From JBBDRW01 sp040905265 (GTDB taxonomy: Bacteria > Bacteroidota > Rhodothermia > Balneolales > Balneolaceae), in the NCBI GenBank assembly GCA_040905265.1, contig JBBDRW010000163.1:1-18935 (forward strand): a stretch of 18,935 nucleotides of DNA, read 5' to 3'. Shown here piece after piece: positions 7,518 through 14,665 of the stretch. Positions within the stretch are counted from its first letter, which is position 1; every line of letters starts with the position of its first letter. Position numbers and translations under genes: made by a program. The notes beneath the pieces were generated by a model. It worked only from the letters and a program-made list of their open reading frames with translations, was not told where the DNA came from and did no database searches.

Positions 7518-8846
7518 TTATAGTGTGATACCCGCTTCTAAACGACCAATATAATAATCCAGAAGCTTTTCCTGAAATAAAAAATTATAGAGAGTTTGAA
7601 GTCTGTTGGACTGAGCCTGGATATAGTTCGTATTCGACTGGCTCAGTTCAATCAGGGTCGATGCACCTACTTCGTACCGTTGCTGTTCAGTTTCATATGC
7701 CCGTTCTGCGGCCCGAAGTGCCCGTTCGGTAGATTCCATCTCCTTGATCAGTGCCAAATAGTCATTATATGCCTGATTCACTTCCTGTGTCACCTGAAGC
7801 CGGGTATTCTCCAGAGCAAGCTGCGCATTTTTGTAATTGATCTCCTGTGAACGGACGTTGGTTCTGCTGTTCAGACGGTTGAAAATCGGAATACTGATAG
7901 ATAGAGACAGGGATCTCCGGATGTTTTGATCGAAAAACTGGTCGTGGTAGGGAAGCCGGTTGGTATTACTGTAACTGGAGGAGAAACTTCCGCCTAAGCT
8001 AACAGATGGGTACAGGCTTGCCCTGGTTGCCTGCAGGGCACGAAAACTCGCTTCGATACTGTGCTCTTCACTTTTCAGATCCGCCCGGGTTTCAAGAGCT
8101 GCATTTACAAGAGTTCTCAAATCGTAGTCCTGCGGAATAACCACATCAAGATCAACTTCCGGTTCCACAAACTCATAATCTCCCAGTGGATCAATCTGAA
8201 GTTGACGGACGAGCTGAATTCGGCTCATATTGAGCTGGTTTTCGCTGGTTACCACCTGTAGCTCAGCATTCGCCATCTCAGCTTCCTGATTCAACAAATC
8301 GACATTGGGTCGCATCCCCTCCTCTACCTGGGCACGAACCTGCTCAAGCTGTCGCTCTGCAGTCTCCAGATTCTCCAGGTTCACATCCAGAAGTTCCCGA
8401 TTCAAGAGGTACTGAAGATAACTGGACGCAGTATTGAAGATAACATTTTCACGGACTCTGCGGAGCTGCTCCTCCTGTGAAAGGGTCTCCAGCCTGGCGC
8501 TTCGCAGGTTGTTGATATTGGCAAATCCGTTAAAGACCGTAATGTTCGAACTGAGTCCGGTATTGAAACTGCTGATCGTCAAATCGTCAAAGTTACCGGT
8601 CGTTTCATCAAACTGACGACCTATACTCAATCCCCTGCCCATGCTGGCCGACAGGCTCGGGAAGAGATTCGCAAATGCACTCGTCTCCTGAGCGTGTCTC
8701 AGGTCGAGTGTATTAGCAGCCTGTTTCAGCTGATAGTTGTTGTCGATCGAGATCTGAATCGCCTCTTCGAGAGTGATTGTACGAGACTGGCCGAGCAGGC
8801 TCAGTGGAAGAAGCAGGAACAGAGTAGCGGTAAGTAGAATCCTCAT
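7518..8846 (-). CDS. TolC-family outer-membrane efflux channel
   Basis: This is a 442-residue outer-membrane factor forming the exit duct for the adjacent adaptor and ATPase. A signal peptide is evident (MRILLTATLFLLLPLSLLG, cleavage near 19-20). The mature protein starts with ITLEEAIQISIDNNYQLKQA, a TolC-family hallmark. The two structural repeats are visible. Each has long helices rich in Q, A, E and R (about 130-215 and 335-430) and a short barrel-forming part with serine/glycine/aromatic strands (about 65-110 and 275-320; for example SVSLGGSFSSSYSN). The repeated helix phrase LQVTQEVNQAYNDYLALI matches the second half. It is the first gene of the tolC-adaptor-ATPase group, with its own candidate promoter at 8885-8892. 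Confidence 0.94.
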   Translation of the reverse strand: MRILLTATLFLLLPLSLLGQSRTITLEEAIQISIDNNYQLKQAANTLDLRHAQETSAFANLFPSLSASMGRGLSIGRQFDETTGNFDDLTISSFNTGLSSNITVFNGFANINNLRSARLETLSQEEQLRRVRENVIFNTASSYLQYLLNRELLDVNLENLETAERQLEQVRAQVEEGMRPNVDLLNQEAEMANAELQVVTSENQLNMSRIQLVRQLQIDPLGDYEFVEPEVDLDVVIPQDYDLRTLVNAALETRADLKSEEHSIEASFRALQATRASLYPSVSLGGSFSSSYSNTNRLPYHDQFFDQNIRRSLSLSISIPIFNRLNSRTNVRSQEINYKNAQLALENTRLQVTQEVNQAYNDYLALIKEMESTERALRAAERAYETEQQRYEVGASTLIELSQSNTNYIQAQSNRLQTLYNFLFQEKLLDYYIGRLEAGITL

Positions 8847-8884
8847 AAAGGCGTATCTGATTTTGATTTTTGAGTATTACACGT

Positions 8885-8892
8885 CAAATGTA
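8885..8892 (-). promoter_or_regulatory. Candidate -7 box (TAnnTTTG type) for the tolC-adaptor-ATPase group
   Basis: On the minus strand TACATTTG matches the Bacteroidota -7 consensus exactly and lies about 38 bases upstream of the tolC ATG. That predicts a leader of roughly 30 bases. The -33 TTG is not at the ideal distance; a run of T followed by G is nearer than expected. This is prediction only. Confidence 0.42.
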
Positions 8893-9067
8893 CAGGAGAG
8901 TTGCAAAAAAAATGGAACCGGCTACCATCTTAAACGAATTTTAACATCTCTTACCATTTATAGTAGAGTCAATGGATAGGGGAATAGGTGAAAAAGGATA
9001 GAGAATTATGAATAGAAAAAAAGGACGGCAAGTGGCAGGTGATGGCGCAGAATGTATAGAATAAGAT

Positions 9068-9095
9068 AAAAAAGGTACGGGTGCCCTCTCACCTA
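9068..9095 (-). terminator. Possible intrinsic terminator after the small membrane-protein cassette
   Basis: On the minus strand the stop codon region of the 9093-9470 gene runs into a small hairpin. It can be drawn as GGTG/CACC, or as nested AGGT...GGG/CCC...ACCT, followed by six T residues. The stem is short but the T-tract is good. It would separate this cassette from the tolC gene downstream. Confidence 0.45.
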
Positions 9096-9470
9096 ATTCC
9101 TGCTGCCTCCTTTCTGGCTTCCTATTTTTTCATCAAATGTATCCACCATAAATTGAACTGCACGACGGGCTGCAATGCGCTTCAACTCATCCAGGATCAG
9201 GGTAGCTACTCCGGGGCTTCGAACGCTGGTTTTACCCTTTGATTCAATACGTTTTCCGGTGGATCTCTTCCTTCGTTTGGGCAAACCGATTACAAATCCG
9301 GCCAACACAGAAATGGCAACCGCTTTGATCGGACTCTTTCGGATCGCTTTTCGCGGAATCAATGCCTCTATAACACTCTCTTTCGTCTCATGGATGGAAT
9401 CATTCAATCCGGACTCGATTTGATTCAATTCAGCTTCCAGCAACCTCTTTCTCTGTTCCAGTTTCTGCAT
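9093..9470 (-). CDS. Small basic protein with membrane segment, YqjK-position gene
   Basis: This is a 125-residue protein, not assigned to a family with certainty. It starts with an amphipathic helix (about 1-35, QKLEQRKRLLEAELNQIESGL), as in YqjK-type proteins. The segment IRKSPIKAVAISVLAGFVIG (43-62) then supplies one short membrane helix. A strongly basic stretch (PKRRKRSTGKR, 64-74) and a further helix (88-113, LILDELKRIAARRAVQFMVD) follow. The membrane segment closely echoes the C-terminal end of the 68-residue protein at 10019-10225. It is third in the cassette after the YqjD-like and YqjE-like genes, 112 bases after the latter. Gene order is the main reason for the YqjK comparison. Confidence 0.72.
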   Translation of the reverse strand: MQKLEQRKRLLEAELNQIESGLNDSIHETKESVIEALIPRKAIRKSPIKAVAISVLAGFVIGLPKRRKRSTGKRIESKGKTSVRSPGVATLILDELKRIAARRAVQFMVDTFDEKIGSQKGGSRN

Positions 9471-9518
9471 TGATATGTTTGGTGATCTTCCCAGTCTATC
9501 TCCTCACTCCTTGTGTCA

Positions 9519-9577
9519 TGTCAACCATACTCTTGTGGAGTCAAATCTCGATCTTTTACCACATCGCATGGTTGACA
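9519..9577. repeat. 10-base perfect inverted repeat flanking a 39-base loop
   Basis: TGTCAACCAT (9519-9528) is repeated inverted as ATGGTTGACA (9568-9577) in the 112-base gap between the YqjE-like and YqjK-like genes, just after the YqjE-like stop. It could fold in the mRNA as an intergenic stem, or be a spaced protein-binding site. No T-tract follows. Confidence 0.5.
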
Positions 9578-9582
9578 GAACA

Positions 9583-10002
9583 CTAGTCTGTTTTCATTTT
9601 TTCCGGTTTCATCGGTTCCGGCTGCTCTTTCCCGGACTGCTGATCCATTGAATTCAACAAATCATTCAGAATGCCTGCCTGAATCCGCCGGGTAATTCGT
9701 TTCGGCTTGAAATTAAGAAAAACTATACCTGCCAGAATCAGCGGAATGGAGGCTGCTAAAAAACCCAGTGAGAGGCTGTCAAGCAGATCACTCAGGTAAT
9801 ATCCGAATGCAATCCACGCTATAAAAAATCCACCGAAGATCATCAGTATGCCGATAAAGCGCTGGATCGATTCAGCGATGATCAGAGATACCTGTTCCCC
9901 GAGTTTCAGCCTGAATAGCTCAAACCGCTTCTCAATATAGATCCGAAGGGTTGCGATCGTTTCAGACACACCGGATTTATCAGAAATCGGGTCAGTAGAC
10001 AT
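9583..10002 (-). CDS. YqjE-like (phage-holin-superfamily) small membrane protein
   Basis: This is a 139-residue protein of the YqjE/DUF1469 'phage holin family' type. An N-terminal amphipathic helix (about 12-45, TLRIYIEKRFELFRLKLGE) is followed by two membrane segments (about 49-70 and 78-97). A basic cytoplasmic stretch (PKRITRRIQ, about 100-108) and a hydrophilic tail ending in PEPMKPEKMKTD complete it. Despite the family name it is not evidence of a phage here. In enterobacteria the corresponding gene follows yqjD, as here: it starts 16 bases after the YqjD-like gene. The biochemical role of the family is unknown; association with stationary phase or envelope stress is known for enterobacterial members. 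Confidence 0.8.
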   Translation of the reverse strand: MSTDPISDKSGVSETIATLRIYIEKRFELFRLKLGEQVSLIIAESIQRFIGILMIFGGFFIAWIAFGYYLSDLLDSLSLGFLAASIPLILAGIVFLNFKPKRITRRIQAGILNDLLNSMDQQSGKEQPEPMKPEKMKTD

Positions 10003-10018
10003 TATTCATTGGATTTCG

Positions 10019-10225
10019 TCAGCTTCGCAGTAATTTGGCAATAATAAAACCTGCAACGGCACCGGCAAGGACACTTTTGATCGGATGTTTCCGGATCAGC
10101 AATTCAGCTTCTGTTTTCAGATCTTCGAGGTGTTCCTGAATCTGAGCTTCATCCAGAAAATCCCGCCCCTCTTTCATTACATCTTCCAGCTCATCACTGA
10201 TATCATTGATTAAATTTTTCTTCAT
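10019..10225 (-). CDS. YqjD/ElaB-like (DUF883-type) tail-anchored small protein
   Basis: This is a 68-residue protein: an acidic helical N-terminus (1-43, rich in D/E/L, probably coiled coil) followed by IRKHPIKSVLAGAVAGFIIAKLLRS. That makes a C-terminal glycine/alanine-rich membrane anchor ending in a basic residue. This architecture matches the DUF883/YqjD-ElaB group, whose enterobacterial members bind ribosomes at the inner membrane in stationary phase; that is known only for E. coli. It is first in a three-gene cassette with the YqjE-like and YqjK-like genes. A candidate promoter lies about 48 bases upstream. Confidence 0.8.
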   Translation of the reverse strand: MKKNLINDISDELEDVMKEGRDFLDEAQIQEHLEDLKTEAELLIRKHPIKSVLAGAVAGFIIAKLLRS

Positions 10226-10272
10226 GGTAGTAAGTTGATACGTGGTTCAATGTGGAATACGGCCTCTCCTTG

Positions 10273-10301
10273 TAAACGTATTATTCTGGTTAACCATTCA
10301 A
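10273..10301 (-). promoter_or_regulatory. Candidate promoter of the YqjD/E/K-like cassette
   Basis: On the minus strand TTG (10299-10301) is followed after 18 bases by TACGTTTA (10273-10280), close to the TTG-N(17-23)-TAnnTTTG promoter of Bacteroidota-like bacteria. It would give a leader of about 40 bases. It suggests the cassette can be transcribed separately from the permeases. Confidence 0.45.
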
Positions 10302-10347
10302 TGGCCCACATTAGCCGGGAGCGGAGCCGAATGGGTCGGATACTGCT

Positions 10348-10380
10348 GTTCACAGAAGAAAAATAGTGATTACTGTGAAC
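10348..10380. repeat. 8-base perfect inverted repeat upstream of the YqjD/E/K-like cassette
   Basis: GTTCACAG and CTGTGAAC are separated by 17 bases, between the permease stop (10462) and the candidate cassette promoter. There is no T-tract, so a regulator site is as plausible as an mRNA hairpin at the end of the permease operon. Confidence 0.45.
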
Positions 10381-10461
10381 TTCTTATAATTGAAGCGGGT
10401 AAAAAAATTTCAATTCGGAGTCTGTAGAAGTAACATGGAGACCTGAGCCGGCCATATCGGT

Positions 10462-11685
10462 TTACTCATATCGCAGCGAGTCGATCGGATCCAGTTGAGC
10501 GGCCTTATAAGCCGGGTATACACCAAAGAGTACACCGATCACCGTCATCCCGATCACACCTGCGACAGCAGCACTCCAGGGAAATACGATGCTCGACTCA
10601 AGCCAGAGGGCAGCTCCGTTTCCTATCAATACTCCAGCCAGGATTCCAATAATCCCGCCGATCTGACAGATTGCAATTGATTCCATCAAAAACTGAGAGG
10701 TAATAGCCCGTTTAGTCGCTCCGACTGCTTTTCGGATCCCAATCTCCCGGGTTCGCTCCGTTACGGATACCAGCATGATATTCATCACCCCGATACCGGC
10801 ACCCAGCAAGGCAATTCCTCCAACGACAAATCCGATCAGGTAAAGAACTCCGGTAAACTGATCAAAAACACCGGCAAGCGACTCATTGGTTTGAATTTCA
10901 AAATCACTCTCTGCTTCCGGAGCTACGTGACGAATGGCACGAAGCAGGCCGGTCATCTCATCAATAGCATCTTCAATCAACTCGATGGAGCGGGCCCGCA
11001 CTTGTATGGCAATGCCCCTCTCTCTTCCGTAAACGGTCATCAGGGTTGTGTACGGAATCAGTACATAGCGATCCAGTGACTGGCCGAAAATATCCCCCCG
11101 TGCCGCAGCAACACCGATTACAGTATAGGGACGGCCCTCAACACGAATCGTCTGGCCAATCGGGCTGATAACTTCAAAGAGGGTCTCTGATACATCCGCA
11201 CCAAGGATAGCAACCTGTCTGGCCTGATCGACATCTGCCTCCTGGAAATTTCGACCCAAATCCAGGTCGTACGCATTGTTTGGAAGATAGAATTCATTGG
11301 CACCGGTTATCGAAACATTCGGTTCCGTCTCCTGATCCGAGAAGTGAATACTGGTTGTCCTGAAATTGGTATTTGGCCCAATCTGTTGAGCAATCTGTGC
11401 CCGCTCCTGCAGCTCTTCCATCTGTCGGAACGTGATATCCTCCCGGTTCCTGTATCTCTCCCAGTCATCCCCCAACTGGATAGCAGGCTGCTTGGTAATG
11501 GTGATCACATCCCCACCCATCAGGCTGAGTGTATCCTTAAAGTATGTATCCAGCACCAATACGGCCGTATTGGCACTGATGATGGCGAATACACCGGACG
11601 CAATCGCCAGAAGCGTCAACGATGAACGTAGTTTATTCGTCCGAAGGGAATCAAACGCCTGAGTAAAAACTTCAAATATCCGCAT
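10462..11685 (-). CDS. MacB-type ABC permease (second of pair)
   Basis: This 407-residue inner-membrane protein has the MacB/FtsX layout without a fused ATPase. One membrane helix lies near the N-terminus (about 20-45), then a large periplasmic MacB-PCD domain (about 46-275). Three helices close the protein (about 278-305, 336-360, 370-392). The cytoplasmic coupling segment ERTREIGIRKAVGA (310-323) and the ending LDPIDSLRYE are characteristic. Its start has a real Shine-Dalgarno, AGGAG, 5 bases before the ATG. It follows its paralogue by 40 bases, a gap occupied by heptamer repeats. It probably forms a heterodimer with that paralogue and uses the ATPase at 5331-6053. Confidence 0.92.
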   Translation of the reverse strand: MRIFEVFTQAFDSLRTNKLRSSLTLLAIASGVFAIISANTAVLVLDTYFKDTLSLMGGDVITITKQPAIQLGDDWERYRNREDITFRQMEELQERAQIAQQIGPNTNFRTTSIHFSDQETEPNVSITGANEFYLPNNAYDLDLGRNFQEADVDQARQVAILGADVSETLFEVISPIGQTIRVEGRPYTVIGVAAARGDIFGQSLDRYVLIPYTTLMTVYGRERGIAIQVRARSIELIEDAIDEMTGLLRAIRHVAPEAESDFEIQTNESLAGVFDQFTGVLYLIGFVVGGIALLGAGIGVMNIMLVSVTERTREIGIRKAVGATKRAITSQFLMESIAICQIGGIIGILAGVLIGNGAALWLESSIVFPWSAAVAGVIGMTVIGVLFGVYPAYKAAQLDPIDSLRYE

Positions 11686-11693
11686 TCAGGCTC

Positions 11694-11721
11694 CTGTATA
11701 CTGTATTCTGAATTCTGTATT
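11694..11721. repeat. Four tandem heptamers (CTGTATT-like) between the permease genes
   Basis: On the plus strand the 7-base unit CTGTATT occurs as CTGTATA, CTGTATT, CTGAATT, CTGTATT, uninterrupted. It lies between the stop of the first permease gene and the AGGAG ribosome-binding site of the second. Copy-number change would alter the intergenic distance without touching a reading frame. Confidence 0.75.
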
Positions 11722-11725
11722 CATT

Positions 11726-12967
11726 CTATTCATACCGAAGTGAATCGATCGGGTCCGATTTGGCCGCTTTCCAGGAGGGCAAGAAACCGAACAGAAGACC
11801 GATAAAGGTACAGATCATGACTGCCTGAACAACCGTTGTCCAATCCATATAAGCGATAAAAAACTGATTGATCAGTTCGGTTACACCCATGGAGAGTAGA
11901 ACACCGATCACGCCTCCGATCATACAGATAATAATCGCCTCAATCAGAAATTGCATCAGGATTTCCCACGATTTCGCACCAACCGCCTTCCGGATTCCGA
12001 TCTCACGTGTCCTCTCCTTTACCGAAACAAACATGATATTCATAACACCGATCCCGCCAACAAAAAGGGCCAGTCCCGTCAAAAAGATTCCGATGCCATA
12101 GATAATCACTTTCATTGACTGAAACTGCTCCTCAAACATTCCCGGTTTGTTAATCGCAAAGTCATTCTCCTGAATCGGGTCCAGGCGCCGGATCTGCCTC
12201 ATAATCCCTTCGACCTCATACTCCCCTTCCATAGCGAGTTCCTCATCAGGAAACTGTACCGTCAACCGTAGGCCGTTTCGCAGCCCGAAAATCTTCTTAT
12301 AGGTCTGAATCGGAATCAATACCCGGTTATCCATATCTTCAAGCCCCAGAAAACTCCCCTGCTTCACCATGGTACCAATCACCAAAAATCGCTGGCCCTG
12401 CAACCGGATCATCTTGTTCAAGGGATCTTCATCCGGGAAGATCGCCTCTACGACACTTGCCCCCAGAATAACCACATTGGCCGCTCTCTGATCCTCGGAT
12501 TCGGTGAAAAAACGCCCATATTCGATATCGAAACCACCGATTTCATAATAGTTAGGGCTCATTCCGTTTACACCGGCATTGGTCGCATCCCGATCCCGAT
12601 AGCGGAGAGTACTACTGGCGTAGGCAGCAGCCGATACTACACTTGCCAGCCTGCTTCTCTCTTGCAGTGACTCGATATAGTCGAGTTCAATTTCACGGCG
12701 ATTTCGATACTCCCACCATTTGTAATCTCCACCACCCAGGCCCCATGGCCACTTTTCTATATAGACCACATTTCGTCCGAGCATATCCATGCTATCCTCG
12801 AAACTGCGATCAACACCATCCGTTACCGTGTTCATCGCAGTAACCGAGACAATACCGATCACAATACAGGTGGTCGTCAGTATTGCCCGTGTCTTGTTGG
12901 TCCAGATTGCATGTAGTGCGATCCGTACCCCTTCCTTTATGCTAATTAAAAAGCGTTCCATTTTCAT
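11726..12967 (-). CDS. MacB-type ABC permease (first of pair)
   Basis: This permease of about 413 residues has the MacB layout and no ATPase domain. Helix 1 (about 27-50) follows the amphipathic KEGVRIALHAIWTNKTRAIL. A large periplasmic domain is followed by three C-terminal helices, with the coupling motif KERTREIGIRKAVGA between helices 2 and 3 and the ending SDPIDSLRYE. After helix 1 it carries a tryptophan-rich patch (WPWGLGGGDYKWWEYRNR). The phrase W-x-x-YRNR is shared with the second permease, supporting gene duplication. Start choice is uncertain. ATGs at 12997, 12967 and 12961 and a TTG at 13000 are in frame with no clear Shine-Dalgarno; 12967 or 12961 fits the usual family N-terminus. 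It is the first gene of the permease operon, divergent from bshB1. Confidence 0.9.
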   Translation of the reverse strand: MKMERFLISIKEGVRIALHAIWTNKTRAILTTTCIVIGIVSVTAMNTVTDGVDRSFEDSMDMLGRNVVYIEKWPWGLGGGDYKWWEYRNRREIELDYIESLQERSRLASVVSAAAYASSTLRYRDRDATNAGVNGMSPNYYEIGGFDIEYGRFFTESEDQRAANVVILGASVVEAIFPDEDPLNKMIRLQGQRFLVIGTMVKQGSFLGLEDMDNRVLIPIQTYKKIFGLRNGLRLTVQFPDEELAMEGEYEVEGIMRQIRRLDPIQENDFAINKPGMFEEQFQSMKVIIYGIGIFLTGLALFVGGIGVMNIMFVSVKERTREIGIRKAVGAKSWEILMQFLIEAIIICMIGGVIGVLLSMGVTELINQFFIAYMDWTTVVQAVMICTFIGLLFGFLPSWKAAKSDPIDSLRYE

Positions 12968-13126
12968 CTGTACGGGAAAAATGGTATTTCGTTTCATCAA
13001 AACAAAAAAAAGTATGTATTTTTAGAAAACGTATCATCATGGTACCGGCGGTTTTGATAGAAAACCTGGCTTTTTTACATAACCTTTGTTCAACGCGCAG
13101 GACCAAACATTCAAAACAACAACTAC

Positions 13127-13870
13127 ATGAAAGCAGACGTACTGGCATTTGGGGCACATCCGGACGATACAGAGCTCGGCTGCTCCGGAACATTGGCTAA
13201 ACTGGTAGAGCAGGGAAAGAAAGTGGTCGTTGTCGACCTCACCCAGGGAGAGATGGGTACACGAGGAACTGTCGGAACCCGATGGAAAGAAGCGGAAGAG
13301 GCGAAAACGATACTGGGGTTAGCCGCTCGGGACAACCTCGGACTGCCCGATACCGAACTTGCCAATACACGTGAATTTCAGATTCCGATCATCGAGAGGA
13401 TTCGCTTTTACCAGCCACATATTTGCTTTGTGAGTGCACCTTTTGACCGACATCCTGATCATGGAAATGCGGCACAACTGCTGATTGACGCACTCTACTT
13501 CAGTGGATTGAGAAAAATTGAGACCGTCGGGCAGGACCGAAAGAAACAGAATCCTCACAGGCCTTCACACATCCTTCACTACATGCAGGACCGGCCGTTC
13601 ACACCCGATTTTGTATTCGACATCACGGATACGATTGAGAAGAAAGAGAAAGCGATTCACGCCTTTTCCACACAGTTCAATGTCGCCAACCCCGGAGATG
13701 AACCAGAAACCTATATCTCCAACCCGGAGTTTCTGGAGGGGCTTCGCGCCCGTGCCCGCCACTACGGCCATCTGGGTGGATTCTCCTACGGAGAACCCTT
13801 CAAATCGGTACAGATGCCGATCCCTCTCACGTCAATGAGCCTCTTTTTTGAAACATCGCCGCCAAGATAG
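13127..13870 (+). CDS. bshB1: Bacillithiol biosynthesis deacetylase BshB1 (PIG-L/LmbE family)
   Basis: This is a zinc-dependent cytosolic deacetylase that removes acetyl from N-acetylglucosaminyl-malate during bacillithiol synthesis. The 247 residues begin with the zinc-site motif AHPDDTELGCSGTLA (10-24: H11, D13, D14). GEMGTRGT (41-48) follows, then the second metal/catalytic motif DRHPDHGNAA (107-116, H109 and H112). The phrase GEMGTRG and the C-terminal ARARHYGHLGGFSYGEPF are typical of the BshB1 subgroup rather than of general LmbE deacetylases. Neither bshA nor bshC is in the window. It is divergent from the permease operon and its stop lies 6 bases from that of the convergent phosphatase gene. 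A weak TTTG / TAnCCTTTG-like promoter precedes it at about 13053-13090. Confidence 0.9.
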   Translation: MKADVLAFGAHPDDTELGCSGTLAKLVEQGKKVVVVDLTQGEMGTRGTVGTRWKEAEEAKTILGLAARDNLGLPDTELANTREFQIPIIERIRFYQPHICFVSAPFDRHPDHGNAAQLLIDALYFSGLRKIETVGQDRKKQNPHRPSHILHYMQDRPFTPDFVFDITDTIEKKEKAIHAFSTQFNVANPGDEPETYISNPEFLEGLRARARHYGHLGGFSYGEPFKSVQMPIPLTSMSLFFETSPPR

Positions 13871-13876
13871 ACCCTG

Positions 13877-14665
13877 TCAGGCCTCTGGAATAAAAGCAGC
13901 AATTTCGGACATCAGAAACCGATGGATCGCCCCATTTCCGGCAACGATCTGATCCCCGGAGATCCAATCCTCTCCGCCTCTCCAGTTCGAAATCACACCT
14001 CCGGCCTCCTGGATAATCAATCCGGCAGCAGCAACATCCCAGGGACTCAGACCATACTCATAATACCCCTGAAACCTTCCGGCTGCCACACAGCAGAGAT
14101 CGAATGCCGCCGCCCCGGGACGGCGCAGCCCCTGTACCTTGTCAAGCAGGTTTCGCATCAGGTTCATGTAGTGATCCATAAGGTTGTAATCCCGGTACGG
14201 GAACCCGGTTCCGACAAGGGCTGCCTCAGGTTTCTCAAGCGATGAAACATTGATTCTCTTTCCGTTCAGCCAGGCACCTCCGCCTCTGTACGCCGAAAAC
14301 TCCTCATTCAGGTTGATTTCGATCACCACCCCGGCTTCTGGCTGCCGGTCGATCCACAGTGCAACCGAGACACAGTAGACCGGAAACCCATATGCAAAAT
14401 TGGTAGTACCGTCGATCGGATCAACAATCCATACCCGGCCGGATGGTACCTGTAGGTTCTCTGCAGACTCTTCCCCCATAAATGCATCTTCCGGAAAATT
14501 CTCGTTGATTACATTCCGTATCGCTTTTTCAGTTGCCTTGTCTGCATCGGTCACCAGGTCATTCACACCTTTGTAACTGATCTTCAAATCCCCGTTGTTA
14601 TACGATTTAACGATCTTTGCACCCTCTCTTGCCGCTTTCAATGCAACCTCATAGTCTCTGTTCAT
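13877..14665 (-). CDS. Inositol monophosphatase family protein (SuhB-like)
   Basis: This is a 262-residue Mg-dependent, lithium-sensitive-type phosphomonoesterase. Metal-site motifs are in order: GEES (64-67, E65), WIVDPIDGTTNF (79-90, D82 and D85) and SPWDVAAAGLI (207-217, D210). Length and motif spacing match IMPase/SuhB. The true substrate could be inositol phosphate, fructose-1,6-bisphosphate, histidinol phosphate or another sugar phosphate, so no symbol is given. Its ATG overlaps the dnaG stop (ATGA, 4 bases), indicating translational coupling. It converges on bshB1 with only 6 bases between stops and no obvious terminator. Confidence 0.92.
   Translation of the reverse strand: MNRDYEVALKAAREGAKIVKSYNNGDLKISYKGVNDLVTDADKATEKAIRNVINENFPEDAFMGEESAENLQVPSGRVWIVDPIDGTTNFAYGFPVYCVSVALWIDRQPEAGVVIEINLNEEFSAYRGGGAWLNGKRINVSSLEKPEAALVGTGFPYRDYNLMDHYMNLMRNLLDKVQGLRRPGAAAFDLCCVAAGRFQGYYEYGLSPWDVAAAGLIIQEAGGVISNWRGGEDWISGDQIVAGNGAIHRFLMSEIAAFIPEA

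Noticed and set aside
9583..10002. Prophage remnant suggested by the 'phage holin family' name
   Set aside because: The protein fits the chromosomal YqjE group and no lysis, structural or integrase genes are nearby.
13001..13126. Definite bidirectional promoter between the permease operon and bshB1
   Set aside because: Only partial matches (for example TACGTTTT on minus, AACCTTTG on plus) with poorly placed -33 boxes are seen, too weak to list as sites.
13860..13885. Bidirectional terminator between bshB1 and the convergent phosphatase gene
   Set aside because: Stops are 6 bases apart and no stem with flanking T/A tracts can be drawn.
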